Assembly: GCA_947588275.1 (NCBI GenBank)
Contig: CANPYJ010000020.1
Location: 1-33,008 of the forward strand
Source of the DNA: an uncultured Alphaproteobacteria bacterium
GTDB lineage: Bacteria > Pseudomonadota > Alphaproteobacteria > RF32 > CAG-239
DNA: 33,008 nt
Direction of reading: 5' to 3'
Below the pieces are notes generated by a model. The model was not told the DNA's origin. It saw nothing but the letters and a program-made list of their open reading frames with translations, and did not search any database. Shown here in pieces: positions 18,219 to 25,874 of the stretch. Both the position numbers and the translations under genes were made by a program. Position 1 is the stretch's first letter. The number at the start of each line of letters is the position of its first letter.

Positions 18219-18593
18219 TTAGATCAAAAGATCTAATATCTCTTGATCACTTGGAAGCTCTGGAAGCTTCACATCAAGTATCCACGCTTCATATTCAGGG
18301 GAGACTGCAAAATATGAGGTGTCCGATTTTGCGAGCCTGCCACCAAAAGCCTCATACAAGGCTTCAGCATGTTCTTTCGACCCAACGAAGTAGGCATAGA
18401 TGCCATGTCTACTTTCATCAACGCTGAAAACTTCAATAGGAAGCTTTGTATCCTTATAGATGTAGTAAACAACATCGCGCAGGACACATCCATGACAAGC
18501 ACGACAAATGAAAATCTTGCCATAGTTTTTAACGTCTGAAAACGATTGAGCAAGACGCTCTTTCGCAACTTTCAAAGCTTCTTTTTTGTTCAT
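18219..18593 (-). CDS. Hypothetical protein with CxxCxxC motif
   Basis: ~124 aa from MNKKEALKVAKERLAQS; KIFICRACHGCVLRD; start chosen at 18593 rather than 18647. No family recognised. Confidence 0.55.
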   Translation of the reverse strand: MNKKEALKVAKERLAQSFSDVKNYGKIFICRACHGCVLRDVVYYIYKDTKLPIEVFSVDESRHGIYAYFVGSKEHAEALYEAFGGRLAKSDTSYFAVSPEYEAWILDVKLPELPSDQEILDLLI

Positions 18594-18656
18594 AATTTTA
18601 TATTTTAAATAGTTAATAATAATTCTTTTACAATCGAAGTATAGCACATTTCTTAA

Positions 18657-18892
18657 GTTATAGCTTGCTTTCCAAATCTGATATGCTATACTTACAACAC
18701 CCTCATTTATTCATTGAGTAAATGTTATAGCTTGCTTTCCAAATCTGATATGCTATACTTCATTTAAGGCTCCTACCCAAGCCGCTGGGTGTTATAGCTT
18801 GCTTTCCAAATCTGATATGCTATACTAACTTATCGTTAACGTCTGCTTGCTCAATGGTTATAGCTTGCTTTCCATATCTGATATGAGATATT
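18657..18892 (+). CRISPR. Mini CRISPR array: 4 repeats, 3 spacers, type II-C-like repeat
   Basis: GTTATAGCTTGCTTTCCAAATCTGATATGCTATACT at 18657-18692, 18724-18759 and 18791-18826 (identical); degenerate copy GTTATAGCTTGCTTTCCATATCTGATATGAGATATT at 18857-18892. Unique spacers of 31, 31 and 30 bp. Confidence 0.92.
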
Positions 18893-18964
18893 TCGCATGG
18901 TTGTATTATGTCGGTGTTTTCATGGGTAAATGCATCAGGTGATGGTGCACATCGGCATTTGCCG

Positions 18965-19450
18965 TTAAATTGGCTTTTCCAACCGTATAATTGCCACATC
19001 CGTTTTTCCAAATTTTTTAGCTGGCGTATTTGATTTTGTCATGCCAAGTTTTTCGTAAAATCCGACCGCTGGACCGTCCTTGATTGTCCATACGATTAAT
19101 TTTTTGTATCCTTTTTTCTTTTTCAAGACACAAATTTCACACATCAAAGCACGGCCTAATCCTTGTCTTTGAAAATCCGGATGAATATACAACATTTGAA
19201 CTTCAACCGTTCGGGCCTCGGGGACTTGAACACATAAAAACCCCGCAATATGGTTGTTTAATTCAACAACATAATATTCAACGGATTTGATTCGTGCGGC
19301 CGTTCGTTGGATGACGGCATCATCAAAGGGCATCTGATCCAAAAAATCATCCGGCAAATATCCGCGATAGCAAACTTGATAAGCATGGTAATGTATAAAC
19401 TTGATGTCTTTAGCATCGGTGGGAACGGCTTGACGAATTTTTATTGGCAT
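18965..19450 (-). CDS. GNAT family N-acetyltransferase
   Basis: 161 aa; VQMLYIHPDFQRQGLGRALMCEI acetyl-CoA binding motif; VGFYEKLGM. Confidence 0.9.
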   Translation of the reverse strand: MPIKIRQAVPTDAKDIKFIHYHAYQVCYRGYLPDDFLDQMPFDDAVIQRTAARIKSVEYYVVELNNHIAGFLCVQVPEARTVEVQMLYIHPDFQRQGLGRALMCEICVLKKKKGYKKLIVWTIKDGPAVGFYEKLGMTKSNTPAKKFGKTDVAIIRLEKPI

Positions 19451-19469
19451 TTGTGGCGCATTTCCTTAT

Positions 19470-19546
19470 TGGTCGGGACGAGAGGATTCGAACCTCCGAC
19501 TTCTTGCACCCCATGCAAGCGCTCTACCAGACTGAACTACGTCCCG
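19470..19546 (-). tRNA. tRNA-Pro(GGG) with encoded CCA
   Basis: Reverse complement CGGGACGTAGTTCAGTCTGGTAGAGCGCTTGCATGGGGTGCAAGAAGTCGGAGGTTCGAATCCTCTCGTCCCGACCA folds as a cloverleaf; anticodon loop ATGGGGT. Confidence 0.95.
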
Positions 19547-19582
19547 AATATGTATCAAAATAATAAATTTACTTTCAAGGTG

Positions 19583-19740
19583 CAAGAAGTCTCCGACTTC
19601 TTGTCTTGCTTGTAAGGGTGCGAGCACCCTAACGCGCTTCGGTCACTTGTTTTGTAACAACGGCTCAGCATCGCTGTCGCTTGCTCACCGTTTAACAAAA
19701 CGTCGCCTCTCGTTCAAAAATATTCCGCCGGAATATTTTT
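19583..19740. repeat. Cluster of four hairpins between tRNA-Pro and its truncated copy
   Basis: CAAGAAGTC-TCC-GACTTCTTG (19583-19603); AGGGTG-CGAG-CACCCT (19615-19630); GTTTTGT...ACAAAAC long imperfect stem (19649-19701); AAAAATATTCC-GCC-GGAATATTTTT (19716-19740). Confidence 0.8.
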
Positions 19741-19750
19741 TTGCCTCAAG

Positions 19751-19793
19751 CCCCATGCAAGCGCTCTACCAGACTGAACTACGTCCCGAATAT
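19751..19793 (-). pseudogene. Truncated tRNA-Pro copy (5' half plus 5 nt of upstream flank)
   Basis: 43 bp identical to 19509-19551, covering the tRNA 5' end through the anticodon loop, then diverging. Confidence 0.9.
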
Positions 19794-19881
19794 ATGCCGA
19801 TTTTTATAATAATAAACTGTAACTACAAGTCTTGTTTGCCAGCCTAGCCTTACGGCGTCGCCAAGCATCGCAGCTTTTCTT

Positions 19882-19910
19882 TCTATATAACTCCGCCGCC
19901 GAAAAAGCAA
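19882..19910 (-). promoter_or_regulatory. Candidate promoter reading toward tRNA-Pro
   Basis: Minus strand TTGCTT-N17-TATAGA. Confidence 0.5.
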
Positions 19911-20072
19911 GTAAAAAATTTAATTTCGTGCCACATTAGACGCCATATTTTTCAAGACGCCTGTAAGGGCAGGGGAATTGCCTTGCAAAAGAGAAAAAGT
20001 TTCAACATCTTAGGCGACTGAAAAAGTTACGCTCATCACAAAAAAGAGGAAGTTCCAAACTTCCTCCGCAAA

Positions 20073-20480
20073 TTATGATTGTTTAGATTTTTCCACCGCG
20101 GCCGCCAGCGAATGCTGCAAAGCGCTCAACTTCTGCCTCAAACCGCTTAAAAATTCGCGCATCGGCGCATCCGGCTCAATTTCCGGTACGTTAAAGAAAT
20201 CTTTTTGAATTTCTTCGCCGACCAGATTTTTGACGCCTTTTTCCTTAAAAAGCTTTTGCACGCCTTCGATCGTGTAACGCTCATCATAAAGAAAATGTTT
20301 GATTGTTTTGACCAGTTCCACGTCGTCGGGGCGATAATAGCGTCGTCCTCCGCTGCGTTTCATCGGTTTTATCTGGCTGAATTTGGTCTCCCAAAAGCGC
20401 AGGACATGCGTTGCCACACCGAGTTCTTCGGCCACCTCGGCAATGGTTCGGAACGCCGCCTTGCTTTTGTTGACAACCAT
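20073..20480 (-). CDS. MerR family transcriptional regulator
   Basis: [52 protein letters not shown]. Confidence 0.92.
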   Translation of the reverse strand: MVVNKSKAAFRTIAEVAEELGVATHVLRFWETKFSQIKPMKRSGGRRYYRPDDVELVKTIKHFLYDERYTIEGVQKLFKEKGVKNLVGEEIQKDFFNVPEIEPDAPMREFLSGLRQKLSALQHSLAAAVEKSKQS

Positions 20481-20494
20481 AAGCGTTCTCTGAC

Positions 20495-20779
20495 TTAGGC
20501 GTTGATTAGCTTGCGCATTGTTTGTGAGGGCTTAAACGAAATGACGCGCCGCGGACTGATGACAGCTTCGACGCCGGTTTTGGGATTGCGTCCGGCGCGG
20601 GCTTTTTTGTTGCGCAACGAAAAAGTGCCGAAAGACGACAGTTTGACGTCTTTCCCGTCGGCAAGTTCCTTAACGATTTCGTCAAGAATCATATCTAAAA
20701 TATCGTTGGAATCTTTTCTTGACAATCCGATTTCCTGATAAATGCTTTCGGCAACATCGGCGCGGGTAATTGTTTTCAT
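20495..20779 (-). CDS. ihfA: Integration host factor subunit alpha
   Basis: HU/IHF fold sequence; [25 protein letters not shown]...[11 protein letters not shown]; neighbourhood of fabH/plsX. Confidence 0.9.
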   Translation of the reverse strand: MKTITRADVAESIYQEIGLSRKDSNDILDMILDEIVKELADGKDVKLSSFGTFSLRNKKARAGRNPKTGVEAVISPRRVISFKPSQTMRKLINA

Positions 20780-20871
20780 TTCTTTCCTCATTAAGCTTGT
20801 TTTCGTTAATTGATATTGGGATATTTATCTCAAAATTAGAGCGCTGACAAGAGCTAATCCACAGTTTTTTT

Positions 20872-21849
20872 CTACAACCTGATAACGGCACCGCCCCATG
20901 TAAAACCGGCTCCCATCGCGGTCAGCACGACCACGTCGCCTTTTTTGATGGTTCCGTCGCTCATACGTTCGGACAAAGCCATCGGAATGGTCGCCGCCGA
21001 GGTATTACCGTAGTTGGCAATATTGACAATAACTTTTTCATCGGAGATATTAAGTTTTTTGCCGACATTTTCGATAATGCGAATATTGGCCTGATGGGGA
21101 ATAATCCAGTCAACCTCCTGCGCAGTGATGCCGGCCTCTTGCATAGCGGCTTCGGCAGCCTCGGGCATGCTGTTGACGGCAAATTTAAAGACTTCTTTGC
21201 CATCCATAGAAACAAACCCGGCATTTTGCGTGGCCGAAACCCCGCCGGTGGTGCGCAGATTGTCAAAATGCGTGCCGTCTGCAAAGAGCTTGGTTGCCAA
21301 AATTCCGACATCTTGCGAATTTCCGTTGCCTTCATGGGCGCGCAAAACAACTGCTCCGGCGCCGTCGCCGAACAATACGCAGGTATTGCGGTCGGTCCAA
21401 TCGGTAATTTTGGAAAGTGTTTCCGCACCGATGACCAGTGCGGTTTTGGCTTGTCCAAGTCGAATCATATTGTCGGCCATGGCCAGTGCATATACAAAAC
21501 CGGAGCAGGCGGCCGACATGTCAAAAGCCGGCGTTCCGGGTTTTACACCGAGTTGGGAGGCGATTCGAATAGCCGTGGCCGGAGTCGTATAATCCGGCGT
21601 TACCGTGGCCAAAATCACCACGTCAAGATCTTCGGCACCGATTTGTGCCGTTTTCAGCGCCATTTGCGCAGCTTTAAGCGACAAATCGGAGTTTATTTCG
21701 TCTTCGACCACATGACGCGCCTTAATGCCGGTGCGGGTTGTAATCCATTCGTCGCTTGTTTCAACCATTTGAGCCATATCGTCATTGGTCAAAACTTTGG
21801 CAGGCGCATAATGGCCGTGTCCGATGACTTCAGATCTAATAAACTTCAT
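20872..21849 (-). CDS. fabH: 3-oxoacyl-ACP synthase III
   Basis: TRTGIKARHV, DMSAACSGFVYAL active-site Cys, IPHQANIRI, NYGNTSAATIP. Confidence 0.95.
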   Translation of the reverse strand: MKFIRSEVIGHGHYAPAKVLTNDDMAQMVETSDEWITTRTGIKARHVVEDEINSDLSLKAAQMALKTAQIGAEDLDVVILATVTPDYTTPATAIRIASQLGVKPGTPAFDMSAACSGFVYALAMADNMIRLGQAKTALVIGAETLSKITDWTDRNTCVLFGDGAGAVVLRAHEGNGNSQDVGILATKLFADGTHFDNLRTTGGVSATQNAGFVSMDGKEVFKFAVNSMPEAAEAAMQEAGITAQEVDWIIPHQANIRIIENVGKKLNISDEKVIVNIANYGNTSAATIPMALSERMSDGTIKKGDVVVLTAMGAGFTWGGAVIRL

Positions 21850-22900
21850 AAATTGCTTCCTGTGATAATTCGTCGAGGTCGATCTTTTCGACTTCTTCGC
21901 GTATGGTTGCCACAAAGTTTTGGCGCACCAGATGAATGGCATTGCCGACCGCCACCGAAAATCCGAGGGCGTCGGTTCCGCCGTGACTCTTGACCGAAAG
22001 TCCGTTCAGTCCGACAAACATGGCGCCGTTATAGAGACGAGGATCCATCAGTTTTTTGATCTGAAAGATAACTCCGATCATAAACGGCAGACCAAGCTTG
22101 GCCAAAATGGAGCCTCGCACGGCGTCCTTAAGCATTCTGACCACCAGCCGCGCCGTGCCTTCAATCGATTTCAGAGCTATATTGCCCGTAAAACCATCGG
22201 CCACAATCACGTCGGCCACGCCGTTGGGAATTTCGTGCGGTTCGATGTAGCCGCGGAAATCAATGTTCATTTTGGCGTTTTTAATCATATGCGCGGCTTG
22301 GCGGATTTCCTCTTTGCCCTTCATCTCTTCGGCACCGATGTTGAGCAGCGCCACCCGCGGTCTATTAATACCCAGAGCATGCTTGGCCAAAATATCTCCC
22401 ATCAAGGCAAATTCGGCCAGATTGATGGCGTTGCACTCGGTATTGGCCCCCAAATCAAGCATCACATATTTGCCGGTGCGGTGCGGCATGATACTGACGA
22501 TTGCCGGCCGATGAATTTTGGTAATGGTTTTGAGCACAAGTTTGGAGATGGCCATCAAAGCGCCCGTGTTGCCGGCTGAAACAATAGCCTGCGCTTCGCC
22601 TTTGCGCACGGCGTCAATGGCCATATACATGCTGGTGTTGCGGTTGCGGATAACGAGCGAGGGCTTGTCTTCATTGTGCACCATTTCGCTGGTGTGGCGC
22701 AGTTCGCAGACTTTTTTGAGGTCGGCAAACTGGTTTAAAATGGGGCTTACTTTAGCCTCGTCTCCAAACAAAAGAAAACGGGCGTCGGGATTCTTTTTGG
22801 CGGCAAGCGCCAAGCCTTCAATAACGACTCGCGGAGAATTGTCTCCGCCCATAGCATCGACTGAGATGACCAGATTATTCGTAGACAAAACCTGCTCCAT
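21836..22900 (-). CDS. plsX: Phosphate acyltransferase PlsX
   Basis: ISVDAMGGDNSPRVVIEG; VSAGNTGALMAIS; overlaps fabH by 14 bp. Confidence 0.95.
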   Translation of the reverse strand: MEQVLSTNNLVISVDAMGGDNSPRVVIEGLALAAKKNPDARFLLFGDEAKVSPILNQFADLKKVCELRHTSEMVHNEDKPSLVIRNRNTSMYMAIDAVRKGEAQAIVSAGNTGALMAISKLVLKTITKIHRPAIVSIMPHRTGKYVMLDLGANTECNAINLAEFALMGDILAKHALGINRPRVALLNIGAEEMKGKEEIRQAAHMIKNAKMNIDFRGYIEPHEIPNGVADVIVADGFTGNIALKSIEGTARLVVRMLKDAVRGSILAKLGLPFMIGVIFQIKKLMDPRLYNGAMFVGLNGLSVKSHGGTDALGFSVAVGNAIHLVRQNFVATIREEVEKIDLDELSQEAIYEVY

Positions 22901-22958
22901 TCGATAAAGATAATAAGCCCCAAAGCCGGACTTCGGGGCAAGTTACAAACAACAAAGC

Positions 22959-23150
22959 CTATTCGGCGTCGGCTTTTTTGCGGGCGATGACTTCGCGTCC
23001 GTCATATTGACCGCAGGACGGGCAGACGTTGTGAGGTTTTTTCAGTTCACCGCAGTTGGGGCATTCCATATAGGAGTTAGCCTTCAGAGCGTCATGCGAA
23101 CGGCGCATGTTGCGGCGCGACTGTGTGGTTTTTTTCTTAGGTGTAGCCAT
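22959..23150 (-). CDS. rpmF: 50S ribosomal protein L32
   Basis: [22 protein letters not shown]...[25 protein letters not shown]. Confidence 0.95.
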   Translation of the reverse strand: MATPKKKTTQSRRNMRRSHDALKANSYMECPNCGELKKPHNVCPSCGQYDGREVIARKKADAE

Positions 23151-23298
23151 AGTCTTATACTCTTATCTTAAAGTTGTTAAATCAATTCGATATTGTCATA
23201 CTCTATTTAGTTTTTAAAATCAACCAAATAAAATGTTCTTTTTGCGAAATTCTGCAAATCTTTTATCCAATTATTTCAGCTTTGGCAAGGACTTTTTT

Positions 23299-23817
23299 CT
23301 ATTTCTTTAATTTTGCCAGCGCCGCAAACGGGTGCGCGGCGGCGGTTGTTTCCTCGTCAAACTCGGACTTAAACTCAAAAACTTCGCCCTCGCGTCGCGG
23401 AAAATCATCCAAGACCAAAGCCAGCTGCTCCATCGCAATGGCTCCCAGATCGATTTGCCCGTTTTCAACCAAATCCGGCACTTCGTCATCAAATTCAAAG
23501 TCCAGTTCCTGAAGTTGGGCGCGCGTCAGCTCGGTGTCATAAAAAACGCTGAACTCGCTGTGATAGGGCTTTATAAACGGTTCCAGACTGATAACGCTGG
23601 TTTGTGTGACATCGGCACTGACTGTGCCGTTTACGTCTATGCGGTGTTCTTTGCGATAAAACCTCACAGTCAGCTCGGCCTCAAATCTTTGTACCGCATC
23701 CACTTTCAGCACTTGGCCGATGAAGGCCAGCTGCGCCGCGTCGGCTTGCAGCCGATAGGTCTTGTCGCCGCTGCCCATATCCTCAACTTTCAGGGGAAAT
23801 GAAAAAAGATTTTGCAT
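23299..23817 (-). CDS. DUF177 (YceD family) protein
   Basis: 172 aa directly upstream of rpmF; acidic C-terminal half with PDLVENGQIDLGAIAMEQLALVLDDFPR. Confidence 0.85.
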   Translation of the reverse strand: MQNLFSFPLKVEDMGSGDKTYRLQADAAQLAFIGQVLKVDAVQRFEAELTVRFYRKEHRIDVNGTVSADVTQTSVISLEPFIKPYHSEFSVFYDTELTRAQLQELDFEFDDEVPDLVENGQIDLGAIAMEQLALVLDDFPRREGEVFEFKSEFDEETTAAAHPFAALAKLKK

Positions 23818-23880
23818 TCGTGTTTTCCCTATGTTATAAGCATAATTAATTTACATAGGTATAACTGCAAGGAAGTTTAG

Positions 23881-24354
23881 ATGTCAACAGTCAAATTTTT
23901 GTTTTTGTGCGGCGTTAGCTTTGCGTTGACGGCATGTTCCGCCGCTAAAACCGATGAATGGTTCGTTTCTCACAGCGGCAATATGCCTTCGGAGGAACGC
24001 ATAGCCATGGTAGCCAAGGGCGATTCTCAAGACAAGGTGCTCAAAGTTCTGGGCGCGCCGTCTTCGGTTGTGACTTTTGATAAAAATACTTGGATTTATA
24101 TGTCTTCCGATATTAAAAAAGTGGCGTTTTTTGCACCGGAAGAAATTGATCGTGATATTCTTAAAATTCATTTCAGCCAAGACGGTCGGGTTGTGGCCAT
24201 TACACGTTTGGACAAAGCCAGCGGGCAGGAAGTGGCCATCAATACCGATAAAACCGAAGCTCCCGGAGAAAATCCCGGATTCTTCCGCAAATATTTTGGC
24301 GGGGTCGGACAATACAATCCTTTGGGCGGCATGAACAGTCAAAACCGCCTGTAA
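23881..24354 (+). CDS. Outer membrane assembly lipoprotein, BamE/SmpA/OmlA-like
   Basis: Lipobox FALTACSA; MVAKGDSQDKVLKVLGAPSSVVTFDKNTWIYMSS; divergent from DUF177 as in other alphaproteobacteria. Confidence 0.85.
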   Translation: MSTVKFLFLCGVSFALTACSAAKTDEWFVSHSGNMPSEERIAMVAKGDSQDKVLKVLGAPSSVVTFDKNTWIYMSSDIKKVAFFAPEEIDRDILKIHFSQDGRVVAITRLDKASGQEVAINTDKTEAPGENPGFFRKYFGGVGQYNPLGGMNSQNRL

Positions 24355-24361
24355 TCAAAAA

Positions 24362-24385
24362 AAGCCTCTCTGGTCAGAGAGGCTT
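24362..24385. terminator. Intrinsic terminator
   Basis: AAGCCTCTCT-GGTC-AGAGAGGCTT between convergent genes. Confidence 0.8.
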
Positions 24386-24396
24386 CTTTGCAATAT

Positions 24397-25749
24397 TCAG
24401 ATAATGAAATACTGAATGTAAACATACAGCGTGGCCATGCCGACCGTCAACAACATAATCGGAATCGACCATTTCATAAAGCCCAAAAAGCTGATGGGCT
24501 GTCCTTGCCGTGCCGCCATTCCGGCCACAATTACATTGGCCGAGGCGCCGATCAGCGTCGCGTTGCCGCCAAAACAAGCGCCCAGCGACAGTGCCCACCA
24601 AACCGGCATCATGGCTTCTCGGCCGCCCAACGCCGGCTCCATCGATTTGAGCATCGGTATCATTGTAGCCACAAAAGGAATATTGTCTATGGCGCCCGAA
24701 ACCAAGGCCGAAACCCAAATGATAAGCAAGCTGGCTTTGCTGATGCTGCCGGCGGTCAGGGCAATGAACTTCTGCCCCAAAAGCGCCAAAACGCCTGTTA
24801 CTTCCAAACCGTAAACAATCACAAACAGACCGGCAAAGAAAAAGATGGTCGTCCAGTCTACCATGGCAAAAATCTGTTCGATTTTGCGATCGCGCTCTTC
24901 GTGCCCGGAATGCCAGGTATAGAGCAAAAGCAGCACCGCGCCGCCGGCCATGGCGATGGTGCCGTTGGCGATGTGCAGATGTTCGGCGCTGATAAAGCCG
25001 ATAATGACCAAAGCCAGAACACCGAGCGCCTTTTTGAGCAAATCCATATCCTTGATGCTTTCGGTTTCGCGCAAAAGCATAATTTTGTTGCGCCGTTGCA
25101 GAGTGGAAGTCAGTCGCCGGCCGAACCAAAAGTCAAAAATGCCGACCACGATTACCATCGCCAGAATGACAATCGGCGTCAACTCATACAAAAAGTCCAT
25201 AAACGACAAATTAAGCGCCGATCCGATGAGAATGTTGGGCGGATCTCCAATCAGGGTGGCGGTGCCGCCGAGATTGGAGGCAAAAATCTCAACCAACAGG
25301 TACGGATAAGTCGGTACGCCGAGCTTTTTGGTAATCTGAAACGTTACCGGCACAATCAGCAAAACCGTGGTGACATTGTCCAAAAAGGCCGAAAACAAGG
25401 CAGTTACAATCGCCAGCACGATTAATATGCCGCGCGGATTGGCATGCACCCGCTTAGCCGCCCAAATGGCCACATATTGAAAAATGCCTGTTTTTTCGCA
25501 GATGCCGACAATCATCATCATGCCGATCAGCAGGGCAAGGGTATTAAAGTCAATTCCCGCAAATGCCTGCTGTTGCGTCAAAATGCCGGCAAAAATCATC
25601 ACCGATGCGCCAAGCAGTGCGACCACCGCTCGGTTCAGTCTTTCCGTAAACAAGATGACATAGGCGATAATCACAATCGCCGCCGCCACGATTTTGGCGT
25701 CCAGTCCGAAGACCATCGCCGGAATATTCGTCAGCTCTGCACCATGCAT
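24397..25749 (-). CDS. ArsB/NhaD (SLC13-like) ion transporter
   Basis: 450 aa, multiple TM helices; FLDNVTTVLLIVPV, NLGGTATLIGDPPNILIG, GNATLIGASANVIVAGMA. Confidence 0.88.
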   Translation of the reverse strand: MHGAELTNIPAMVFGLDAKIVAAAIVIIAYVILFTERLNRAVVALLGASVMIFAGILTQQQAFAGIDFNTLALLIGMMMIVGICEKTGIFQYVAIWAAKRVHANPRGILIVLAIVTALFSAFLDNVTTVLLIVPVTFQITKKLGVPTYPYLLVEIFASNLGGTATLIGDPPNILIGSALNLSFMDFLYELTPIVILAMVIVVGIFDFWFGRRLTSTLQRRNKIMLLRETESIKDMDLLKKALGVLALVIIGFISAEHLHIANGTIAMAGGAVLLLLYTWHSGHEERDRKIEQIFAMVDWTTIFFFAGLFVIVYGLEVTGVLALLGQKFIALTAGSISKASLLIIWVSALVSGAIDNIPFVATMIPMLKSMEPALGGREAMMPVWWALSLGACFGGNATLIGASANVIVAGMAARQGQPISFLGFMKWSIPIMLLTVGMATLYVYIQYFII

Positions 25750-25830
25750 GACCGATTACCTCATAAAATAACAAACTTACTCATAATATAAGCATTAATT
25801 TCCTAAATATTGTCTTAAAATATAAAAAAA

Positions 25831-25859
25831 TCCCTCTCCGGCAACTGAGCAGAGAGGGA
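25831..25859 (-). terminator. Intrinsic terminator of ppiD-like gene
   Basis: TCCCTCT...AGAGGGA stem with T run on the minus strand. Confidence 0.7.
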
Positions 25860-25874
25860 AAGCTGTGTCAGCGT

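Noticed and set aside
18218-18237. ATTAGATC-AAAA-GATCTAAT hairpin
   Set aside because: Overlaps the end of the minus-strand ORF and is AT-rich; could be a weak terminator, but not distinctive enough to call.
18820-19011. 63-aa minus-strand ORF overlapping the CRISPR array end
   Set aside because: Runs through a spacer and the terminal repeat; not a credible gene.
19307-19615. 102-aa ORF containing VGTRGFEPPTSCTPCKRSTRLNYVP
   Set aside because: Classic false protein produced by reading across the antisense of a tRNA gene.
19647-19847. 66-aa ORF across the hairpin cassette
   Set aside because: Spans the truncated tRNA copy and hairpins; no coding signal.
19930-20030. Possible 6S-like RNA (AATTCCCCTG and AAGATGTT on the minus strand)
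   Set aside because: Only short motif resemblance; I could not build the long closing stem and central bubble expected of 6S RNA.
21836-21849. 14-bp plsX/fabH overlap
   Set aside because: Ordinary translational coupling in a conserved operon.
24388-25425. 345-aa plus-strand ORF rich in Gln/His/Asn
   Set aside because: Antisense to the NhaD/ArsB-like transporter; composition reflects complementary hydrophobic codons.
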